64,000 nt of DNA, from positions 3,251,501 through 3,315,500 of the forward strand of contig NZ_CP076413.1 in the NCBI RefSeq assembly GCF_021173085.1. The letters run 5' to 3'. The notes below the pieces were generated by a model, which saw nothing but the letters and a program-made list of their open reading frames with translations, was not told where the DNA came from and searched no databases. The DNA comes from Ralstonia wenshanensis (GTDB lineage Bacteria; Pseudomonadota; Gammaproteobacteria; Burkholderiales; Burkholderiaceae). Shown in pieces: positions 1-9,423 of this stretch. The translations under genes were made by a program, and so were the position numbers. Position 1 is the first letter of the stretch; every line of letters starts with the position of its first letter.

Positions 1-545
1 ACGCCGAAGTTGTCGCCGCGGTTGAAATCACTCGTGCGCGGGATGCCCGCCTGCACGGCCGCCTCGATGAAGGTCTCCAGCACCTGCCAGTGCAGGCGTT
101 GCGGCTCGACGCGCCATTCTCCGTTTGCGCCGTGCCATGCGTTCGCGCCGCCGTGATGGTTCTCGCTGGCCTTGAACAGTGGCAGGACGGCGTCCCACTT
201 CCATGAATCGTCACCGGTGATGGCAGCCCAGCCGTCGTAGTCTTCGCGCTGGCCGCGCATGTAGATCATCCCGTTGATCGACGAGCAACCACCCAGCACG
301 CGGCCACGCGGATACCCGAGCGAGCGGCCGTTCAGGCCAGGTTCTTCGCGGGTGCGATAGAGCCAGTCGGTGCGCGGGTTGCCGATGCAATACAGATAAC
401 CGACGGGGATGTGGATCCAGTGGTAATCGTCCTTGCCGCCCGCTTCGAGCAGCAGCACGGAGACGTCGGGGTCGCGGGTCAAGCGGTTGGCGAGGACGCA
501 GCCCGCAGAGCCCGCGCCGATGATGATGTAGTCGTAGGTGTCCAT
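1..545 (-). CDS. GMC-family oxidoreductase (choline dehydrogenase-like), 3' part outside window
   Basis: Reading leftward from an ATG at 545, the protein opens with MDTYDYIIIGAGSAG, a Rossmann FAD-binding motif of the GxGxxG type at about residues 9-15. It is followed by the family-typical LEAGG and a PRGRVLGGCSSINGM stretch, the GMC oxidoreductase signature near residues 80-95. About 181 residues are visible and the gene runs off the left edge, so the catalytic His pair near the C-terminus is not seen. Such enzymes oxidise alcohols such as choline with FAD. The substrate cannot be told from this part, and the BetA-like assignment is family-level only. Confidence 0.88.
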   Translation of the reverse strand, partial: MDTYDYIIIGAGSAGCVLANRLTRDPDVSVLLLEAGGKDDYHWIHIPVGYLYCIGNPRTDWLYRTREEPGLNGRSLGYPRGRVLGGCSSINGMIYMRGQREDYDGWAAITGDDSWKWDAVLPLFKASENHHGGANAWHGANGEWRVEPQRLHWQVLETFIEAAVQAGIPRTSDFNRGDNFG

Positions 546-612
546 GTCTCCGTGCTTCTTTTCCTTGGTGTTATTGGTTTTTGTTTTTGTGGTGCAACCA
601 ACTCACTTCAAA

Positions 613-1482
613 TCAAATCCGCGAAGCCAACCACTCCGTCATCTTCCCAAACACCTCACTACGCAGCGGTTCGGCTTCGTTGAAGATCTCGTGATAGCCG
701 GTGTCGAACCAGGCCAAGGTCCGCAGATCCTCCGGCGCGTTCGCATAGAAATCGCGGCTGCCGGAAGGATCGACAATCGAATCCGCGCCACCGGCCATCA
801 GCAGCATCGGCGCTTCCAGGCGCGGCGCGTCTTGCTGCGTCTGCGTGATCGCATTGAGCATGAACTCCAGCAATGATGCGCTGATTGTGCCCTGCACCAG
901 CGGGTCTGCCCGATAGGCGGCGGCGATGCTCGGATCGTGCGAAAGCTTGGCCGGATCAACGGGATTGGGCACCGGCAACCGCGGCGCGATGGCGGAGAGA
1001 ATCCCCCGCACGATGCCCGTTCCGGGCGGCAATTTCACGCGCAGCGCGGGCGACGACAGCAGCACGCCACGCACGGGGCGGATACGCGCGGTGGTGAAGC
1101 GCGCGACGATCAACCCGCCCATGCTGTGGCCGAGCACGAACGGCATCTCGTGCCATTCGGCGACAGCCGCGTCGATGATTTCTGCGAGATCGGTGAGGTA
1201 GTTGTCTTGCGCGTCGAGCGCCATGCGCGGGCCGCCGCTCTTGCCATGGCCGCGCAAGTCGAAGGCCCGTACGCGCAGGCCCAGATCGGTGAGCACCTTG
1301 GCCACATGCGGATAGCGGCCGCTGTGTTCCGCCATGCCGTGAACGAGGATGACGGTGCCGCGCGGCTCGCCGGTGTCGGGCGCGGGCAACCAGGTGCGGA
1401 CCAGCAGTTCAGTGCCGTCCTTCATGCGCTGGCGGGTTTCCAGTGCTGGATGGGCGGTGGCCTGAGCGGGGGCTTGCGTCAT
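613..1482 (-). CDS. Alpha/beta hydrolase, monoacylglycerol lipase-like
   Basis: The 289-residue protein belongs to the serine aminopeptidase S33/Hydrolase_4 group that includes monoacylglycerol lipases. The oxyanion region VHGMAEHSGRY is at about residues 48-57. The nucleophile elbow GHSMGG places Ser near residue 120. An Asp in GGADSIVDP and a His in DTGYHEIFNE complete a likely catalytic triad. I chose the ATG at 1482 over the upstream start at 1545 because an AGGAGGAGA ribosome site sits just before it. There is no signal peptide, so it is probably cytosolic, hydrolysing short or medium acyl esters. The true substrate is unknown. Confidence 0.85.
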   Translation of the reverse strand: MTQAPAQATAHPALETRQRMKDGTELLVRTWLPAPDTGEPRGTVILVHGMAEHSGRYPHVAKVLTDLGLRVRAFDLRGHGKSGGPRMALDAQDNYLTDLAEIIDAAVAEWHEMPFVLGHSMGGLIVARFTTARIRPVRGVLLSSPALRVKLPPGTGIVRGILSAIAPRLPVPNPVDPAKLSHDPSIAAAYRADPLVQGTISASLLEFMLNAITQTQQDAPRLEAPMLLMAGGADSIVDPSGSRDFYANAPEDLRTLAWFDTGYHEIFNEAEPLRSEVFGKMTEWLASRI

Positions 1483-1557
1483 CGGCGTCTCCTCCTTGGG
1501 TTGCCAGATTGTGGCATAGACGCCGCCTGTCGCAATCTGCGTCAATAGAGCGGCCCG

Positions 1558-2019
1558 TCAGTGGCAGCAGGCGTCAGAGTTATCGGGTTCACCGCCCTCG
1601 CCGGCCACGCTCTCGAGGATCGGGCAGTCGGGGCGGTCATCACCGTGGCACGCATTGGCGAGCGTCATGAGCGTGTCGCGCATGCTCTGCAGTTCGCTGA
1701 TGCGCGCGTCGAGATCCGCCACGTGGCGCAGGGTCACGGCCTTCACATCGGCGCTGGCGCGTTCGCGGTCGTTCCATAGCGAAAGCAGCGTGCGAATCTC
1801 TTCCAGCGAGAAGCCCAGCGAGCGCGACCTGTGGATAAAGCGCAGCACGTGCACCGCCCGCGCGTCGTACATGCGGTAGTTGCCTTCGGTGCGCGGGCTG
1901 GGCGGCAGCAGGCCAATGCTTTCGTAGTAACGGATCATCTTGGCCGACACGCCACTGGCCTTTGCGGCCCCGCCAATGTTGACGGGGCCTTGGGTCTCGT
2001 TGATGTCCGTGCGGGTCAT
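1558..2019 (-). CDS. cueR: Cu(I)-responsive MerR-family regulator CueR
   Basis: The 153-residue protein has a MerR winged HTH at about residues 14-80 and a long dimerisation helix. A C-terminal metal loop carries Cys124 and Cys132, eight residues apart as in CueR, where two cysteines bind Cu(I) or Ag(I) linearly. A further CCH tail ends the protein. Its start overlaps the copA stop by four bases (ATGA type), so it is co-transcribed with the ATPase. In this family copper binding twists 19-bp-spacer promoters into an active form. Two such promoters lie between copA and copZ and are the obvious targets. Confidence 0.93.
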   Translation of the reverse strand: MTRTDINETQGPVNIGGAAKASGVSAKMIRYYESIGLLPPSPRTEGNYRMYDARAVHVLRFIHRSRSLGFSLEEIRTLLSLWNDRERASADVKAVTLRHVADLDARISELQSMRDTLMTLANACHGDDRPDCPILESVAGEGGEPDNSDACCH

Positions 2020-4238
2020 GCGTTGTCTCCGGTGGTGCGCCAGCGACGCAGCATCAGTGCATTGGTGACCACGCTCACGCTGGAAAACGCCATGGCCGCG
2101 CCGGCAAAGGTGGGGTTCAGCAAGCCGAATGCCGCCAGCGGAATGCCCACCACGTTATAGATGAAAGCCCAGAACAGGTTCTGGCGGATCTTGGCGACGG
2201 TGCGGCGCGACAGGTCCAGCGCGTCGCTCACCAGACGCGGCTCGCCGCGCATGAGCGTGATGCCGGCGGCCTGCATCGCCACGTCGGTGCCCGTGGCCAT
2301 GGCGATGCCGACATCGGCCGCCGCCAACGCAGGCGCATCGTTGATGCCATCGCCCACCATCGCCACCACATGGCCGCTCTGCTGCCATGCCGTCACACGT
2401 GCGGCCTTGTCTTGCGGCAGCACTTGCGCGGCCACTTCGTCGATGCCGAGTGCCTGCGCCACGCTGCGCGCTGCGCCGGCGTTGTCCCCCGTTACAAGCG
2501 CGGTGCGCACGCCACGGGCCTGCAGCGCCGACACGGCTTCCTTCGCCCCGGGCTTGAGCGCATCGCCAAAGGCAATCAGGCCAAGCAACTGCACGCTGCC
2601 TTCATCACGCTGCGCAAGCCACGAGACGGTGTTGCCTTGCGCCTCCAGCGCATCGGCGCGCGCTTGCAATGCGCTGCGATCGAGCCCCAGTTCATCCATC
2701 CACCGCGCATTGCCGAGTTGCAGCGATGCGCCATTCACGATGCCGCGCGTGCCGCGTCCAGCCAGCACTTCCGGCGATTGCGCGGGCGCGACTGCGCGAC
2801 CGCGCTCCTTGGCATAGTCGCGCGTGGCCTGCGCAAGCGGATGCGTGTTCTCAGCCTGCAGCGCGGCAAGCTGATCGAGCAGTGCATTGGTCTCGATACC
2901 GGATGCGGCTTCGACCGCCGTCACGCGCGGCTGGCCGACGGTAAGCGTGCCCGTCTTGTCGAAGACGACGAAATCCACCTGCTGTGCGCGTTCGAGAGCT
3001 TGCGCATCTGCAATCAGGATGCCGCGCCGCGCACCCGCACCCGTGCCGGCCATGATGGCGGACGGCGTGGCAAGACCCAGCGCACACGGGCAGGCAATCA
3101 CAAGCACCGCGACCGCGTTGACGATGGCCGTCTCCCACCCGGCACCAGCGATAAACCAACCGGCCAGCGTGAGCAACGCCGCCGCCAGCACCGCCGGCAC
3201 GAAGATGGCGCTTACCCGGTCGACCAGTTGCTGGATCGGCGGCTTGGCGGCCTGCGCGTCTTCCACGAGGCGGATGATGCGCGAGAGCATGGTGTCGGCG
3301 CCGATCGCCGTGGTGCGCACGAGCAGCACGCCATCCGTGGCGATCGCGCCGGCGGTCACGTGATCGCCTTCGTGCTTGGGCACAGGCAGGCTTTCGCCAG
3401 TCAGCATGGATTCATCGACGTGGCTTGCGCCTTCCAGCACCACGGCATCCACGGGGATGCGTTCACCGGCGCGCACGGACACCACGTCGCCCACGCGCAC
3501 CTGGGCGACGGGGGTATCGCGCAGCGTGCCATCGGCACTGCGCACGCGAGCGGTATCGGGGCGCAGTGCCTGCAGCGCGCGGATGGCCTGCGCGGTCTGG
3601 CGCTTGGCACGCACTTCCAGCCACTTGCCAAGCCGCACCAGCGTAATGACCACGGCTGCGCTTTCGAAGTACAAGTGCGGCTCATGGTGCATCCCGCCCG
3701 CTCCCGCGCGCCACCACAGCCACAGCGATAGCCCATACGCCGCCGACGTGCCAAGCGCGACGAGCAGATCCATATTGCCGGCACCCGCGCGCACCGCCTT
3801 CCAGCCCGCCTTGTAGAAGCGCGCGCCGATCACAAACTGCACCGGCGTCGCCAGCAGCCATTGCGCCCAGGCGGGCAACATCCAGTCACCGCCGAACCAC
3901 CCCGAGATCATCGGCAATACGAGCGGCACGGAGAGTGCGGCGGCAATCCACACGGGGCCGGCACCCTCCCAGAAGTCGGGTTCGGCAGCAGCTGGGGCAG
4001 TGGTTTCGTCAGAGGCGACGTGCGCCCCATAGCCGGCGGCCGTGACGGCGGCGATCAATGCATCGCTGGCGGCGGCGCCCTGCACCCGCGCGCGCTCGGT
4101 TGCGAGATTTACGCTCGCTTCGGTCACACCTGGCACTGCGCGCAAGGCACGTTCAACGCGGCCCGCACAGGCGGCGCACGTCATCCCGCTGATATCCAAA
4201 TCGGTGGAAGTCACGTCGGCAAGGCTGGCGGCAGTCAT
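2016..4238 (-). CDS. copA: Cu(I)-exporting P1B-type ATPase CopA
   Basis: The 740-residue protein has one N-terminal heavy-metal-associated domain with GMTCAAC (Cys21, Cys24). It continues with transmembrane helices, the actuator TGES motif near residue 279, the CPC metal-path motif near 382 and the phosphorylated Asp in DKTGT near 424. The HP motif of P1B pumps (NTHPLA) and the [10 protein letters not shown] hinge follow. It pumps Cu(I) or Ag(I) from cytoplasm to periplasm using ATP. It is first in a copA-cueR operon read leftward from a CueR-type promoter at 4269-4299, divergent from the chaperone gene copZ. Confidence 0.97.
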   Translation of the reverse strand: MTAASLADVTSTDLDISGMTCAACAGRVERALRAVPGVTEASVNLATERARVQGAAASDALIAAVTAAGYGAHVASDETTAPAAAEPDFWEGAGPVWIAAALSVPLVLPMISGWFGGDWMLPAWAQWLLATPVQFVIGARFYKAGWKAVRAGAGNMDLLVALGTSAAYGLSLWLWWRAGAGGMHHEPHLYFESAAVVITLVRLGKWLEVRAKRQTAQAIRALQALRPDTARVRSADGTLRDTPVAQVRVGDVVSVRAGERIPVDAVVLEGASHVDESMLTGESLPVPKHEGDHVTAGAIATDGVLLVRTTAIGADTMLSRIIRLVEDAQAAKPPIQQLVDRVSAIFVPAVLAAALLTLAGWFIAGAGWETAIVNAVAVLVIACPCALGLATPSAIMAGTGAGARRGILIADAQALERAQQVDFVVFDKTGTLTVGQPRVTAVEAASGIETNALLDQLAALQAENTHPLAQATRDYAKERGRAVAPAQSPEVLAGRGTRGIVNGASLQLGNARWMDELGLDRSALQARADALEAQGNTVSWLAQRDEGSVQLLGLIAFGDALKPGAKEAVSALQARGVRTALVTGDNAGAARSVAQALGIDEVAAQVLPQDKAARVTAWQQSGHVVAMVGDGINDAPALAAADVGIAMATGTDVAMQAAGITLMRGEPRLVSDALDLSRRTVAKIRQNLFWAFIYNVVGIPLAAFGLLNPTFAGAAMAFSSVSVVTNALMLRRWRTTGDNA

Positions 4239-4268
4239 GGAAGCGTCCGTTCTGAAGAAGATGACATC

Positions 4269-4299
4269 AGCCTAGACGTTCCCATCTTGGCAAGGTCAA
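4269..4299 (-). promoter_or_regulatory. CueR-type promoter of copA
   Basis: On the minus strand, TTGACC (4299-4294) and TAGGCT (4274-4269) are separated by exactly 19 bp. The spacer contains the imperfect dyad TTGCCAAGATGGGAACGTC. An over-long 19-bp spacer with a CCnnGnnGGG-like dyad is the hallmark of MerR/CueR-activated promoters. It reads toward copA. Confidence 0.85.
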
Positions 4300-4313
4300 G
4301 CTGCATTTTACGC

Positions 4314-4344
4314 TTGCGGTTCCCACGATGGGAAGGTTCATACT
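4314..4344 (+). promoter_or_regulatory. CueR-type promoter of copZ
   Basis: TTGCGG (4314-4319) and CATACT (4339-4344) are separated by exactly 19 bp. The spacer carries the near-perfect dyad TTCCCACGATGGGAAGG. It reads toward copZ, back to back with the copA promoter 15 bp away, so one regulator can drive both directions. Confidence 0.85.
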
Positions 4345-4383
4345 CTTTACGTGATTCTCTCTTCCTCTTTTCAGGAGCAAACC

Positions 4384-4596
4384 ATGACGACGTCTTCCAC
4401 GATCTTTTCCGTGTCTGGCATGAGCTGTGGTCACTGTGTGTCGGCCGTCACACGTGCGGTGCAGCAAGTCGATGCCAGTGCCAGTGTGAAAGTAGATCTG
4501 GACAAGCAGACCGTGGCCGTCATCAGCGGCGCCAGCACCGATGCGGTCAAGGCCGCCATCGAGCAAGCCGGCTACCCGGTCAAAGCCTTCGCCTGA
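4384..4596 (+). CDS. copZ: Copper chaperone CopZ (heavy-metal-associated domain)
   Basis: This is a 70-residue single HMA domain with the GMSCGHC Cu(I)-binding loop near residues 11-17. It takes Cu(I) in the cytoplasm and hands it to the CopA N-terminal domain. The ATG at 4384 follows an AGGAG site and is preferred to the in-frame upstream start at 4351. It is divergent from copA and is followed by a strong bidirectional hairpin terminator. The length and CxxC spacing are normal for the family. Confidence 0.95.
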   Translation: MTTSSTIFSVSGMSCGHCVSAVTRAVQQVDASASVKVDLDKQTVAVISGASTDAVKAAIEQAGYPVKAFA

Positions 4597-4615
4597 ACCT
4601 AGCGCGGGCAACAAA

Positions 4616-4645
4616 AAAAGGCGTGCCGCTTTGGCACGCCTTTTT
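4616..4645. terminator. Bidirectional rho-independent terminator between copZ and ompW-like gene
   Basis: The stem GGCGTGCC (4620-4627) pairs with GGCACGCC (4633-4640). A-rich sequence lies on the left and TTTTT on the right, so it can terminate the convergent copZ and porin genes. Confidence 0.9.
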
Positions 4646-4662
4646 GATTGTGCGGAAACCGC

Positions 4663-5382
4663 TTAGAAACGGTAGCCGACGTTCAGGAAGGTCACGACCG
4701 GGTTGATCTTGATCTTCGCTTCGCTCACAACGTGGACGCCGGTCGCCGTGGTGCTGTCGATCGTTGCCGTGGTCTTCAGCGGCAGGTACGACACCGACAG
4801 ACCAACGAACCAGTCCTTGGTGATGGCGTATGTAGCACCCACGTTCAGCACCGGGTTCAACGAACCGTCGGTCGACACGTTGCTCTTGCTGCCCGGGCCG
4901 GCCAGCTTCGTCTGGAAGGCGCTGTTCGTGATCTTCTCGTCGGAGAACCACGTGTAGTTCAGGCCCAGACCAACGTACGGGCGGAACTTGGTGTCGGCGT
5001 TGAAGAAGTACCACTTCGCCAGCACGGCCGGGCTCCATTGCTTGGCCGAGCCTATTTCGCCGTAACCCGACAGCGCGCCAGTACCTTCGATCTTGTGGCG
5101 CGGCGGAATGCCGCCCACGAGTTCAACGGCAATGTTGTCGGTAAAGAAGTGCGTGAAGGCGAGACCAACGGTGTCGGCTTCCTGAATCTTGGCACCCGTG
5201 CCGGACTGCGATTGATTCACCGGCATCCCGCCGATGCTCTTTACCAGCAGCGGATCGCTCGAGCTGTTCGGCATCACGCGGAACCAGCCGAGGCTAACGA
5301 TATTGCTGCCGGCAGCCTGTGCGTGCGCGGCGGTGGCGAGGATCATCCCGGCGGCGGCCGCCAGTGCTTTTTTATAGGCCAT
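4663..5382 (-). CDS. ompW: OmpW-family outer membrane protein
   Basis: The 239-residue protein has an N-terminal signal peptide (MAYKKALAAAAGMILATAAHA, cleavage after AHA). The rest consists of alternating amphipathic strands ending in Phe (VGYRF), the usual outer-membrane beta-barrel C-terminus. The N-terminal part has the NIVSLGWFRVMP stretch and later TDNIAVELVGG, typical of OmpW. These eight-stranded barrels carry small hydrophobic solutes. An AGGAG site lies 11 bases before the ATG. It converges on copZ and shares its terminator. The small-molecule specificity is not deducible. Confidence 0.88.
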   Translation of the reverse strand: MAYKKALAAAAGMILATAAHAQAAGSNIVSLGWFRVMPNSSSDPLLVKSIGGMPVNQSQSGTGAKIQEADTVGLAFTHFFTDNIAVELVGGIPPRHKIEGTGALSGYGEIGSAKQWSPAVLAKWYFFNADTKFRPYVGLGLNYTWFSDEKITNSAFQTKLAGPGSKSNVSTDGSLNPVLNVGATYAITKDWFVGLSVSYLPLKTTATIDSTTATGVHVVSEAKIKINPVVTFLNVGYRF

Positions 5383-5584
5383 CTCTGTATGTGCTCCTGT
5401 GTCAGACGCATCCGATGCGGACGGTTGAACCGTTTGCGGTGCGTTCTAAGTCTCCTCCCAGGCGGAAGGGATGGCCATTATCCCGTGTGATTGCCTCGGC
5501 TAGAACCCTTTTTCTAGAGGTTTCCTGTTACAAGCTGTGCGCTAGATTGGCCTGCGGTGGGCGTCTTCGGCACATGCTCAGTTT

Positions 5585-6586
5585 TTAAACAGGCTTGGAC
5601 TTGGACAGCGCGAGCACGCACGCGGCCAGATCCCATAGGGCACTGCCAACGCTTTTGAATACCACTGGCGACACCGGCGCGGGCTGCGTCAGCATGTCAG
5701 GCGGCGTATCGACGCACTGTTGTAACGGTCGCACACGCGACCACGGCACGCCGGCCTGCAGCAGGTCGCCCGCTTCGGCTTCCAGGTCGACCAAGGTATC
5801 GGCGTAGAGCCGATCGACCGCTGCGGCATGCACGCACAGACGCGGCGGCAGCTCGGCCATGTCGGGCCGGAATGCCCCAACGGCGGCGATGAAGTGATGG
5901 GCGCCCCAGGCATAGCCCGCAGGGTGGCTTGGATCACCCAAATCGGGCAGCACTGGTTGCGATGACGGCGTCGCCGTGATGACCAGCGACGTCTGCGGCA
6001 GCACGGCACGGGCAGCTTCTGCCACACCGGCCGCATCGCCACCGGCCAGCGCCGTGGCGTCCATCCCGAGCGCGCGTGCGTGGGCGGCCAGGTCATCGGC
6101 GCTGGCAGCCGTGCGCGCGATGATCGTGACGCGTCGTGTGCCCAGTCCGAAACGGAACGCTTCCAAGTGGGCGCGTGCCTGCGCACCAGCGCCGATCAAC
6201 AGCAAGTCACCGGCCGGCTCAGGCGCCAGCAAACGCGCCGCCAGCAACGACACAGCCGCTGTGCGGTGCGCAGTCACGGTCGGGCCATCGAGCATTAGCC
6301 GACGCTCGCCGGTGCGGGCGTCCATCACCACCACCTCGCCGTGAATGGCCGGCAAACCTTGCGCCGCGTTGTGCGGGTGCACGGTGATCATCTTGGTGAT
6401 GGCTATGTCGGCGTTGGACGCGGGCATCAGCAGCAAACTGCCGCCATCAGCCACCGGCATCACAAGCCGCGCGGGCGCCTGGGCACGGCCCGCACGCGCA
6501 TCGCGCAATACCTGAGCGATGGCATCGGCCAACGCGGCATACGGCAAGCGGGCCGCCGTAGTGGCAGCGTCGAGGGTCTGCAGCAT
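5585..6586 (-). CDS. Ornithine cyclodeaminase / delta1-pyrroline-2-carboxylate reductase family
   Basis: The 333-residue protein belongs to the OCD/mu-crystallin fold. The substrate loop with TKMITVHPHN is near residue 80, and a Rossmann NAD(P) motif LLIGAGAQARAHLEAF is near residues 145-160. In proteobacteria this family includes ornithine cyclodeaminase and the reductases that convert cyclic imines to proline or pipecolate. The sequence does not settle which. The ATG at 6586 begins the conserved domain, and a longer upstream frame would overlap the next gene. It lies 35 bases after the YhhN gene on the same strand, possibly co-transcribed. Confidence 0.82.
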   Translation of the reverse strand: MLQTLDAATTAARLPYAALADAIAQVLRDARAGRAQAPARLVMPVADGGSLLLMPASNADIAITKMITVHPHNAAQGLPAIHGEVVVMDARTGERRLMLDGPTVTAHRTAAVSLLAARLLAPEPAGDLLLIGAGAQARAHLEAFRFGLGTRRVTIIARTAASADDLAAHARALGMDATALAGGDAAGVAEAARAVLPQTSLVITATPSSQPVLPDLGDPSHPAGYAWGAHHFIAAVGAFRPDMAELPPRLCVHAAAVDRLYADTLVDLEAEAGDLLQAGVPWSRVRPLQQCVDTPPDMLTQPAPVSPVVFKSVGSALWDLAACVLALSKSKPV

Positions 6587-6621
6587 GGGACTCTCGCAGG
6601 GGAAGAAACGTCGGACGGACC

Positions 6622-7386
6622 TTATGCCACGGCGCGGCGCGCGGGCGGCATGCGGCGCGTGAGCAACCCGGCGCTGATCAGGAGCTGGGCAGCGGCGTAG
6701 CTCCACCAGATCGCCAGTTCGTGGTCGGTGAACGGAAAGACGAACACGCTGATGCCGATCATCGCGTCGGAAGCCGCAAAGGCGAGTGCGCCCCACGCCG
6801 TGAGCGGCCCCGGCAGGCGCGCGAGCAATGCCGCGCAGACCATCGCCGACAGCACGACCATGTAGACGATTACCGGCCCTTTCAACTCACCCAGGCCGGG
6901 CCAATACCAAAGCAACATGCCGATGGCCACGCCGATCATCACCCCGACGCCCATCATGCGGATGGCCGACGACGCCCCGCGCAGGCCCACCAGCACCCGC
7001 AGGTAGCACAAGTGCGCCAGCAGGAAACAGCCCAGCCCCGCCATGAACGAGAACGCCAGCCACGGCAGCGCAAGCCATAGATCGCCGAGTGCGGAGAACA
7101 CCATCGCGCCGATCAGCCAGCGCCGCTCGCGCGGAATCTCATGCAGCGAGGCGGCGCGCGCCAGCAGCAACGCCATCAGCATTTTCCACAGCGGCTGCGC
7201 GACGATGCGGCCCACCAGCGGCGTGCCGGGCGGCACCTCGACGGCGACCATGGTCAGCATGCCGCCGTAGGTGACGCCTGCCACTGCAGCGGCCACCCAC
7301 CACGCGCGAACCCGTGCCGGCATGCCGTAGCCGCCTGACAGATGCGCCGGCGCGTGCACCGGATGCGTGGTGTGTCCTTCAACCAT
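6622..7386 (-). CDS. YhhN-family membrane protein (lysoplasmalogenase-like)
   Basis: The 254-residue protein has about eight hydrophobic segments. The hallmark FSALGDLWL and, further on, FMAGLGCFLLAHLCYLRV pattern is that of the YhhN/TMEM86 family. Characterised members hydrolyse the vinyl-ether bond of lysoplasmalogens in the membrane, and activity here is untested. The N-terminal 30 residues are polar and may be an extension, with a second Met at about residue 22. It is upstream of the cyclodeaminase-like gene on the same strand. Confidence 0.8.
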   Translation of the reverse strand: MVEGHTTHPVHAPAHLSGGYGMPARVRAWWVAAAVAGVTYGGMLTMVAVEVPPGTPLVGRIVAQPLWKMLMALLLARAASLHEIPRERRWLIGAMVFSALGDLWLALPWLAFSFMAGLGCFLLAHLCYLRVLVGLRGASSAIRMMGVGVMIGVAIGMLLWYWPGLGELKGPVIVYMVVLSAMVCAALLARLPGPLTAWGALAFAASDAMIGISVFVFPFTDHELAIWWSYAAAQLLISAGLLTRRMPPARRAVA

Positions 7387-7479
7387 CGTGGTCTCCCGCC
7401 CAAGACAGGCGTTTCATATCAGCAAGGTGATGTCGGCTTGCAGCGTGACACGCCGCGCACCCTGGCGCAAGGCACGAAT

Positions 7480-7956
7480 CTACCCACCAAGGTGGGATAG
7501 CGGCAAGGCGCCATCCCGCTTCAAGGCCGTCAGAACAATATTGGAACGCACGTTATCCACACCCGGCACGCGCATCAGCTTGCGCATGACGAATTCCGAC
7601 AACGCCGGCAGGTCCGGCACCACCACGCGCAGCATGTAATCGGCGTCGCCGGCCACGGAATAGCACTCCTGCACCGCGTCGAGCAAGCTGATCTCTTCAT
7701 GAAAGCGTTCGACGATGGCGTCGCCGTGGTGCGCGAGCTTGACGCTGGCAAACACCGTCACGCCCAAGCCCAGCCCCGTCGGCGAAAGCACTACCCGGTA
7801 GCCCTCGATCACGCCTTCCGATTCAAGCCGCGCCAGACGCCGCCCGACCTGGCTGGCCGACAGGTGAACCTGCTCCGAGAGCTGCTGATGCGTCGCACGC
7901 CCATCGCGCTGAAGGGCCGCCAGCAGAGCCAGATCAAAGGTATCGAGCGAAATCAT
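7480..7956 (-). CDS. Lrp/AsnC-family transcriptional regulator
   Basis: The 158-residue protein has an N-terminal HTH at about residues 4-60 (LLAALQRDGRATHQQLSE, then SASQVGRRLARLE). A C-terminal RAM/AsnC ligand domain has the signature SVAGDADYMLRV near residue 107. The ATG at 7956 has AGGAG six bases upstream, whereas the ATG at 7962 lies too close to it. It is divergent from phhA with about 140 bp between starts. By analogy with other proteobacteria it probably controls phenylalanine catabolism in response to an aromatic amino acid. Confidence 0.9.
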   Translation of the reverse strand: MISLDTFDLALLAALQRDGRATHQQLSEQVHLSASQVGRRLARLESEGVIEGYRVVLSPTGLGLGVTVFASVKLAHHGDAIVERFHEEISLLDAVQECYSVAGDADYMLRVVVPDLPALSEFVMRKLMRVPGVDNVRSNIVLTALKRDGALPLSHLGG

Positions 7957-8094
7957 GCACATCTCCTGCGTTGATAAGCTGAATTCTGCATGAATTCCGC
8001 AAACCCTGCGCAATGGGTAGCGGTTTTGCGGCCAATCCGCGTGAGCGCGCCCATACACTGGCCGGACTCTGATTGCACAAGATCGACATTACAA

Positions 8095-9039
8095 ATGGCC
8101 ATCGCAACCAACGCCCCCGACGCAGCCCAAAACGCCGCCCCGGACGGCTTCAACGGCACCCTGACCGACAAGCTGCGTGAGCAATTCGCAGAAGGCCTCG
8201 ACGGCCAGACGCTGCGCGCTGATTTCACCATGCAGCAGCCGGTGCACCGCTATACCGCCGCTGATCACGCAACGTGGCGCACGCTATACGACCGCCAGGA
8301 AGCGCTGTTGCCGGGCCGTGTATGCGATGAATTCCTGCAAGGCCTGTCGACGCTGGGCATGAGCCGCGATGCCGTGCCGTCATTCGACGAGCTTAACGAA
8401 ACGCTGATGCGCGCCACCGGCTGGCAGATCGTCGCCGTGCCGGGCCTGGTGCCCGACGAAGTGTTCTTCGACCACCTCGCCAATCGACGTTTCCCCGCAA
8501 GCTGGTGGATGCGTCGCCCCGATCAGCTCGATTACCTGCAAGAGCCGGATTGCTTCCACGACATCTTCGGCCACGTGCCGCTGCTGATTAACCCAGTCTT
8601 TGCCGACTACATGCAAGCCTACGGCAAGGGTGGCCTGAAGGCCGCGCGCCTGGGCCAGCTCGACATGCTCGCGCGCCTGTACTGGTACACGGTGGAATTC
8701 GGCCTGATCCGCACGCCGGCCGGTCTGCGCATTTACGGCGCGGGGATCGTGTCGAGCAAGAGTGAGTCGGTGTACGCGCTGGATTCAGCCAGCCCGAACC
8801 GCATCGGCTTTGACGTGCGCCGCATCATGCGTACGCGCTACCGCATCGACACGTTCCAGAAGACGTACTTCACGATCGACAGCTTCGAGCAACTGTTCGA
8901 CGCCACGCGTCCGGATTTCACGCCGCTGTATGAAGAGCTCGCCGCGCTGCCGACCATCGGTGCGGGCGATGTGGTGGAGGGCGATGTTGTGCTGAACGTG
9001 GGTAACCGCGAAGGTTGGGCAGACACGGCGGACATCTGA
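8095..9039 (+). CDS. phhA: Phenylalanine-4-hydroxylase
   Basis: The 314-residue monomeric bacterial enzyme is of the biopterin-dependent aromatic amino acid hydroxylase family. It carries the iron-binding DCFHDIFGHVPLL motif (His155 and His160), with the third ligand Glu expected in the YTVEFGL stretch. It converts phenylalanine to tyrosine with O2 and tetrahydropterin. The ATG at 8095 is taken as start, and the open frame to its left overlaps the divergent promoter. The pterin recycling gene phhB follows 60 bp downstream. Confidence 0.96.
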   Translation: MAIATNAPDAAQNAAPDGFNGTLTDKLREQFAEGLDGQTLRADFTMQQPVHRYTAADHATWRTLYDRQEALLPGRVCDEFLQGLSTLGMSRDAVPSFDELNETLMRATGWQIVAVPGLVPDEVFFDHLANRRFPASWWMRRPDQLDYLQEPDCFHDIFGHVPLLINPVFADYMQAYGKGGLKAARLGQLDMLARLYWYTVEFGLIRTPAGLRIYGAGIVSSKSESVYALDSASPNRIGFDVRRIMRTRYRIDTFQKTYFTIDSFEQLFDATRPDFTPLYEELAALPTIGAGDVVEGDVVLNVGNREGWADTADI

Positions 9040-9099
9040 GCACAGATATTTGAGCGCTGACTATACTGCGCGCATTCAAGACAGAACTTCGCCCCCATC

Positions 9100-9405
9100 A
9101 TGATGCCCACCCTGAACGAAGACCAACGCAAAGCCCTCTTTGCCGAAGTGCCCGGCTGGACGCTGCAGAGCGACCGTGACGCCATCCAGAAAACGTTTAC
9201 CTTTGCCGACTTCAACGCCGCGTTCGGCTTCATGACGCGCGTGGCAATCAAGGCCGAGCAGATGAATCACCACCCGGAGTGGTTCAACGTGTGGAATCGC
9301 GTGGACATTACGTTGTCCACGCATGATGCGAACGGGCTCACGCACCGTGACGCCGATCTTGCGCGCTTTATCGAACAGGCCGCGAAAGGCGCAGGCGCCA
9401 AGTAA
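9100..9405 (+). CDS. phhB: Pterin-4a-carbinolamine dehydratase
   Basis: The 101-residue PCD/DCoH-family protein has the catalytic histidine cluster in [16 protein letters not shown] near residues 56-71 and the [13 protein letters not shown]-terminal motif. It dehydrates the 4a-hydroxypterin made by phenylalanine hydroxylase so that the cofactor can be reduced again. Two consecutive ATGs (9100, 9103) are possible starts. Its position right after phhA supports a two-gene operon under the Lrp-type regulator. Confidence 0.95.
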   Translation: MMPTLNEDQRKALFAEVPGWTLQSDRDAIQKTFTFADFNAAFGFMTRVAIKAEQMNHHPEWFNVWNRVDITLSTHDANGLTHRDADLARFIEQAAKGAGAK

Positions 9406-9423
9406 TCACCGCAATGCTGGCGC

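Noticed and set aside
2370-3731. Open frame of 453 codons antisense to copA
   Set aside because: It is a shadow of a well-conserved GC-rich gene; the translation is Arg/His-rich without any recognisable motif.
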